Below are positions 43,039 through 45,269 of a DNA stretch of 45,269 bases, piece after piece. The stretch is from a virus. The notes beneath the pieces are model-generated. The model saw only the letters and a program-made list of their open reading frames with translations, did not search any database and was not told where the DNA came from. How positions within the stretch are numbered: the stretch's first letter is position 1; the number at the start of each line of letters is the position of its first letter. The stretch covers positions 1 to 45,269 of IMG/VR virus record IMGVR_UViG_3300013014_000052, one strand, 5' to 3'. Position numbers and translations under genes: made by a program.

Positions 43039-43601
43039 ACACAGTTATTATTACTAGACTGAAAAAAGCAGAGTCTGCATTGTTAGGAATGTCTGTTCCT
43101 AAACAATATAACGGAAACATCGGAAAGTTAGTAGAGAATATTATGGCCGCCAATAATTATGAAATGTCTAACGGACCTGGTCCCGATATACCTAAACTTA
43201 AAGTAGAAGTTAAAACCAAAGGCAATCAATCTGGATCGGCATATAAAGTTGGATCCATGACGCTAGATGATATCAAACGATATACATACGACGAAAGTCC
43301 ATTAAAAGATAAAATGCAAATTTTATTCATCGTAAGTCACTGTCAAATTTATATGAAAATCACCGAGGCCAGAGTCTATCATTTTTATAAAGAATCTATC
43401 CAAGAAAAACTAAGAGAATCATATAATTCTGCTAGAGACCTAATTTTAGCAGGCAATAATTCCTCATATATCAGGGGCAAGGATTGCTGGGGATATTTTG
43501 AAAGACAAAACTCAAATAGTTGGCAATTCAGAATTCCAGTTAAAAACATGCAAAGTTTAAAAGGAATGGCAAGAAGTATTGAGAATAGACTATTTTATTA
43601 A
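43035..43601 (+). CDS. MutH/Sau3AI-like PD-(D/E)XK endonuclease (188 aa)
   Basis: The start overlaps the exonuclease stop (ATGA). Residues 28-36 (G-N-I-G-K-L-V-E-N) supply the early Glu34. Residues 51-61 (D-I-P-K-L-K-V-E-V-K-T) supply Asp51, Glu58 and Lys60, the D-x6-E-x-K catalytic set in the spacing seen in MutH and Sau3AI, where the helix-strand layout and the following G-S-M-T motif are also similar. A sequence-specific double-strand endonuclease is therefore likely. No methyltransferase lies nearby, so it is not an ordinary restriction-modification pair within this window. Recognition site unknown. Confidence 0.75.
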   Translation: MNTVIITRLKKAESALLGMSVPKQYNGNIGKLVENIMAANNYEMSNGPGPDIPKLKVEVKTKGNQSGSAYKVGSMTLDDIKRYTYDESPLKDKMQILFIVSHCQIYMKITEARVYHFYKESIQEKLRESYNSARDLILAGNNSSYIRGKDCWGYFERQNSNSWQFRIPVKNMQSLKGMARSIENRLFY

Positions 43602-43619
43602 ATTGGCAAAAATACACCG

Positions 43620-43648
43620 TTGACCTGCAGGTTTTTTTGTGTTATAAT
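43620..43648 (+). promoter_or_regulatory. Strong sigma70 promoter with extended -10
   Basis: TTGACC (43620-43625), a 17-bp spacer and TGTTATAAT (-10 at 43643-43648 with a TGn extension) precede the HTH-like gene. The leader contains AAAGGAG at 43669-43674. Confidence 0.8.
43623..43632 (+). promoter_or_regulatory. Palindrome over the -35 box, candidate operator
   Basis: ACCTGCAGGT is a perfect 10-bp palindrome overlapping the -35 hexamer and the start of the spacer. It is followed by a run of T. A repressor bound here would block the promoter. Confidence 0.4.
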
Positions 43649-43682
43649 GTAAGACGCATAAAACACAAAAGGAGTTTATTTT

Positions 43683-43907
43683 ATGTCATTTACTACTATT
43701 ACAACTACTCAAAACGAGTTCCTCGTTAGCCACCTTCGTGGTACCGGCCGTACACTGAGCGAGGCACAGGCCCGTTCACTCTACGGTATCAAGAATCTAC
43801 GTGCTCGTATGAGTGAGTTGCGTAAAGCAGGCTACCGTGTTCGCACAGACGTAAATACCAGTGGCAAGACTGTGTACGCAGTTAGCCGCCGTGTTAACGC
43901 TGCTTAA
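43683..43907 (+). CDS. Helix-turn-helix protein, HTH_39-like (74 aa)
   Basis: The pattern L-R-G-T-G-R-T-L-S-E-A-Q-A-R, Y-G-I-K-N-L-R-A-R-M-S-E-L-R-K-A-G and V-R-T-D-V-N is that of a winged-helix domain family found in T4-like aquatic phages. The I-K-N-L-R-A-R-M-S-E-L-R helix is the likely recognition helix and the V-R-T ... V-Y-A-V segment the wing. Strong promoter and ribosome-binding site point to high, probably early, expression. A DNA-binding regulator, possibly of its own promoter, is inferred. Confidence 0.8.
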   Translation: MSFTTITTTQNEFLVSHLRGTGRTLSEAQARSLYGIKNLRARMSELRKAGYRVRTDVNTSGKTVYAVSRRVNAA

Positions 43908-43916
43908 ATGTAAAAA

Positions 43917-44732
43917 ATGAAAGTATCTCTGGTCAGTGATCTACATCTCGAGTTTGGATATCAAGAATTACCCGGAGGTGAGGTACTGATCCTGGCTGGA
44001 GATATTGCTGAAGCTCGCAGTATCAGCAAACATCGTCGTGCTAAAAAAATGTTCGATGATCAACCAGATAAAAAATATGCCTGCTCAGAATTTTTCAAAT
44101 ATGAGTGTGCCAAATATCAACAGGTTTTTTATGTGCAAGGAAATCATGAGCACTATCACGGTAGAATGGACAGGACCTATGATGAACTGAAATCTCTGAT
44201 TCCCAGCAATATCACCCTTTTGGAAAAACAGTTTGTAGACTATCAGGGAGTTCGTTTTTTAGGAGCAACCATGTGGACTGATTTTCACAAGGGAGATGCG
44301 ATAGCCATGATGACTGCTAAACAGGTTATGAATGACTATAGAACCATCAGCAACTATTACCCTGATACTGGACTTTATCATAAATTAACCCCTGAATTTA
44401 TCTATCGTGTACACAAAGATACACTGACCTATTTTGAATCAGTACTTGATCAAAATAAGGAAATCCCTACGGTGATTATTACACACCATGGACCCAGTTG
44501 GTTGAGTATCAACGACAAATACATAAAAGAATATGTGGTCAATGGAGCATTTACCAGCGACCTTAGCAATTTAATGTTAGATCACCCTAATATCAAATTC
44601 TGGGTGCATGGCCACATGCATGATCCAGTTGACTACCAAATTGGAGAATGTCGAATATTGAGCAATCCGAGAGGATATGTTGACCATGAGGACACCAGTC
44701 AATTTGAACCCTCTTTTCATTTTGAACTATGA
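43917..44732 (+). CDS. Calcineurin-like metallophosphoesterase (271 aa)
   Basis: All sequence blocks of the metallophosphoesterase fold are present: S-D-L-H (Asp8, His10), A-G-D-I (Asp29), G-N-H-E (Asn76, His77), T-H-H-G (His190) and G-H-M-H (His233, His235). These bind two metals and cut phosphomonoesters or phosphodiesters. Substrates of phage members of this family vary (nucleotides, cyclic nucleotides, RNA or DNA ends), and none can be chosen here. It starts 9 bases after the HTH gene, so it shares its promoter. The stop overlaps the next ATG (ATGA). Confidence 0.92.
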   Translation: MKVSLVSDLHLEFGYQELPGGEVLILAGDIAEARSISKHRRAKKMFDDQPDKKYACSEFFKYECAKYQQVFYVQGNHEHYHGRMDRTYDELKSLIPSNITLLEKQFVDYQGVRFLGATMWTDFHKGDAIAMMTAKQVMNDYRTISNYYPDTGLYHKLTPEFIYRVHKDTLTYFESVLDQNKEIPTVIITHHGPSWLSINDKYIKEYVVNGAFTSDLSNLMLDHPNIKFWVHGHMHDPVDYQIGECRILSNPRGYVDHEDTSQFEPSFHFEL

Positions 44733-44983
44733 ATACCACAGTTAGAATCTATTACTACGATAATTTTGTCAAAGATATCAATCGCTGGGACGAAGTTTGT
44801 GCCGGTGCTATAGAACTATTTGGATTACCTGGGGAACGTTTTGAAACTCACGCCAATAGTGAATGGATGGACTTTATTTTCTATGATGGGAGGGATGCCA
44901 CTATGTTCATGCTAGCATACGGAGGACATTACATGTCCAATCAGCAATTGACCATCGAGGCTGTAGAGAAATACATTGGCTGA
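44729..44983 (+). CDS. Small paralogous protein A (84 aa)
   Basis: The start overlaps the phosphoesterase stop (ATGA). The core W-M-D-F-I-F-Y-D-G-R-D-A-T-M-F-M-L-A-Y-G is matched by the next gene's F-V-F-Y-E-A-K-W-A-T-W-F-A-L-K-Y-G, so the two are diverged tandem paralogues. It is rich in aromatic residues, with no catalytic or membrane motif. Family not recognised. Confidence 0.75.
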   Translation: MNTTVRIYYYDNFVKDINRWDEVCAGAIELFGLPGERFETHANSEWMDFIFYDGRDATMFMLAYGGHYMSNQQLTIEAVEKYIG

Positions 44984-45206
44984 AGATATAGTAATTAAAT
45001 ATCTCAGTGCCAGTGATGTTAGCCGCATAGTATTCGAATTAAAACAGCAGGGTCTGGTAATAAATCAAGATTTTGATTTCTTTTTTCATCCATCGCAACA
45101 ACCAAAATGGGATGATGAAATATATAAATTTATTCCTAAACATACCAGATTTGTATTTTACGAAGCTAAATGGGCTACCTGGTTTGCTCTTAAATATGGA
45201 CAATGA
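44976..45206 (+). CDS. Small paralogous protein B (76 aa)
   Basis: Translation probably begins at TTG 44976, eight bases before the end of protein A; the next in-frame start would cut the domain. Residues 54-75 share F-x-F-Y, A-T-x-F-x-L-x-Y-G with protein A. The stop overlaps the next ATG (ATGA), so the genes from 43.7 kb to the right edge form one coupled operon. Function unknown. Confidence 0.7.
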   Translation: MAEDIVIKYLSASDVSRIVFELKQQGLVINQDFDFFFHPSQQPKWDDEIYKFIPKHTRFVFYEAKWATWFALKYGQ

Positions 45207-45269
45207 AGCCTAATCCTGATGAAAGCTATGAATCTTGGTGTCAACGTGTTAAAATGTATGAGCACGGTC
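45203..45269 (+). CDS. Gene cut by the right edge
   Basis: The ATG overlaps the previous stop (ATGA) and the frame stays open to the window end. The visible 22 residues start M-K-P-N-P-D-E-S-Y-E-S-W-C and go on R-V-K-M-Y-E-H-G. This opening resembles a conserved small protein of T4-like aquatic phages; the rest is outside the window. Confidence 0.6.
   Translation, partial: MKPNPDESYESWCQRVKMYEHG

Noticed and set aside
43623-43640. ACCTGCAGGT plus T-run as a terminator
   Set aside because: The palindrome leaves only a 3-bp stem once a loop is formed, and it sits inside a strong promoter.
1-45269. tRNA, rRNA, insertion sequences, attachment sites or integrase
   Set aside because: No cloverleaf-like segment, transposase or recombinase motif was seen; nearly all bases are covered by phage genes.

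Overview
The window is a stretch of a tailed-phage genome of the T4-like (myovirus) type, most likely from a marine or freshwater phage. Several things point this way. AT-rich T4-type late promoters (NTAAATA, once exactly TATAAATA) stand in front of most structural genes. There is a class Ia ribonucleotide reductase set (nrdA, nrdB, glutaredoxin). Many small genes look like those shared by T4-like phages of aquatic bacteria. Coding is dense, with ATGA or TAATG overlaps, and there are no tRNA or rRNA genes. No photosynthesis genes are present, so nothing in the window argues for a cyanobacterial host. A phage-borne ribosomal protein bS21 fits phages of proteobacteria such as SAR11 or methylotrophs, but the host cannot be fixed from this window.

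Layout. (1) Bases 1-22.7 kb hold adhesion and tail-fibre genes: a collagen-repeat fibre running in from the left edge, a 219-aa fibre-like protein, a 977-aa structural protein, a giant 4233-aa repeat protein (12.7 kb in one frame), an 81-aa protein and a 1046-aa structural protein. (2) Bases 22.8-23.7 kb hold an HExxH metallopeptidase-like gene. (3) Bases 23.65-24.75 kb hold a short leftward operon of very small proteins with its own sigma70-like promoters and terminator, the only minus-strand genes. (4) Bases 24.8-29.7 kb hold small late genes and a 676-aa multidomain protein. (5) Bases 29.7-32.8 kb hold a RecB-like PD-(D/E)XK nuclease, a pectate-lyase-fold tailspike and a conserved small protein. 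(6) Bases 32.8-37 kb hold nrdA, an acidic repeat protein, nrdB and glutaredoxin. (7) Bases 37-41.6 kb hold conserved small phage proteins, an M15 (D-Ala-D-Ala peptidase-type) lytic enzyme, a membrane/coiled-coil protein and bS21. (8) Bases 41.6-43.6 kb hold a tightly overlapped three-gene operon of a PD-(D/E)XK-like nuclease, a DEDDh exonuclease and a second PD-(D/E)XK-like nuclease, from a near-consensus sigma70 promoter. (9) Bases 43.6-45.27 kb hold a winged-helix-like protein, a metallophosphoesterase, a pair of small paralogues and a gene cut by the right edge.

Two promoter classes divide the genes. T4-type late promoters precede virion and lysis-related genes. Sigma70-like promoters (TTGAC-type -35, 16-17 bp spacer, TATAAT-type -10) precede nucleases, regulators and the leftward small genes. 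Several promoters lie so close to the start codon that the message should be leaderless.

The most striking features are the giant repeat protein, whose repeats are nested at several scales with signs of internal duplication and recombination; the three-gene nuclease operon; the bS21 gene; and the leftward micro-protein operon. Protein assignments come from motif recognition by eye; no database search was run.
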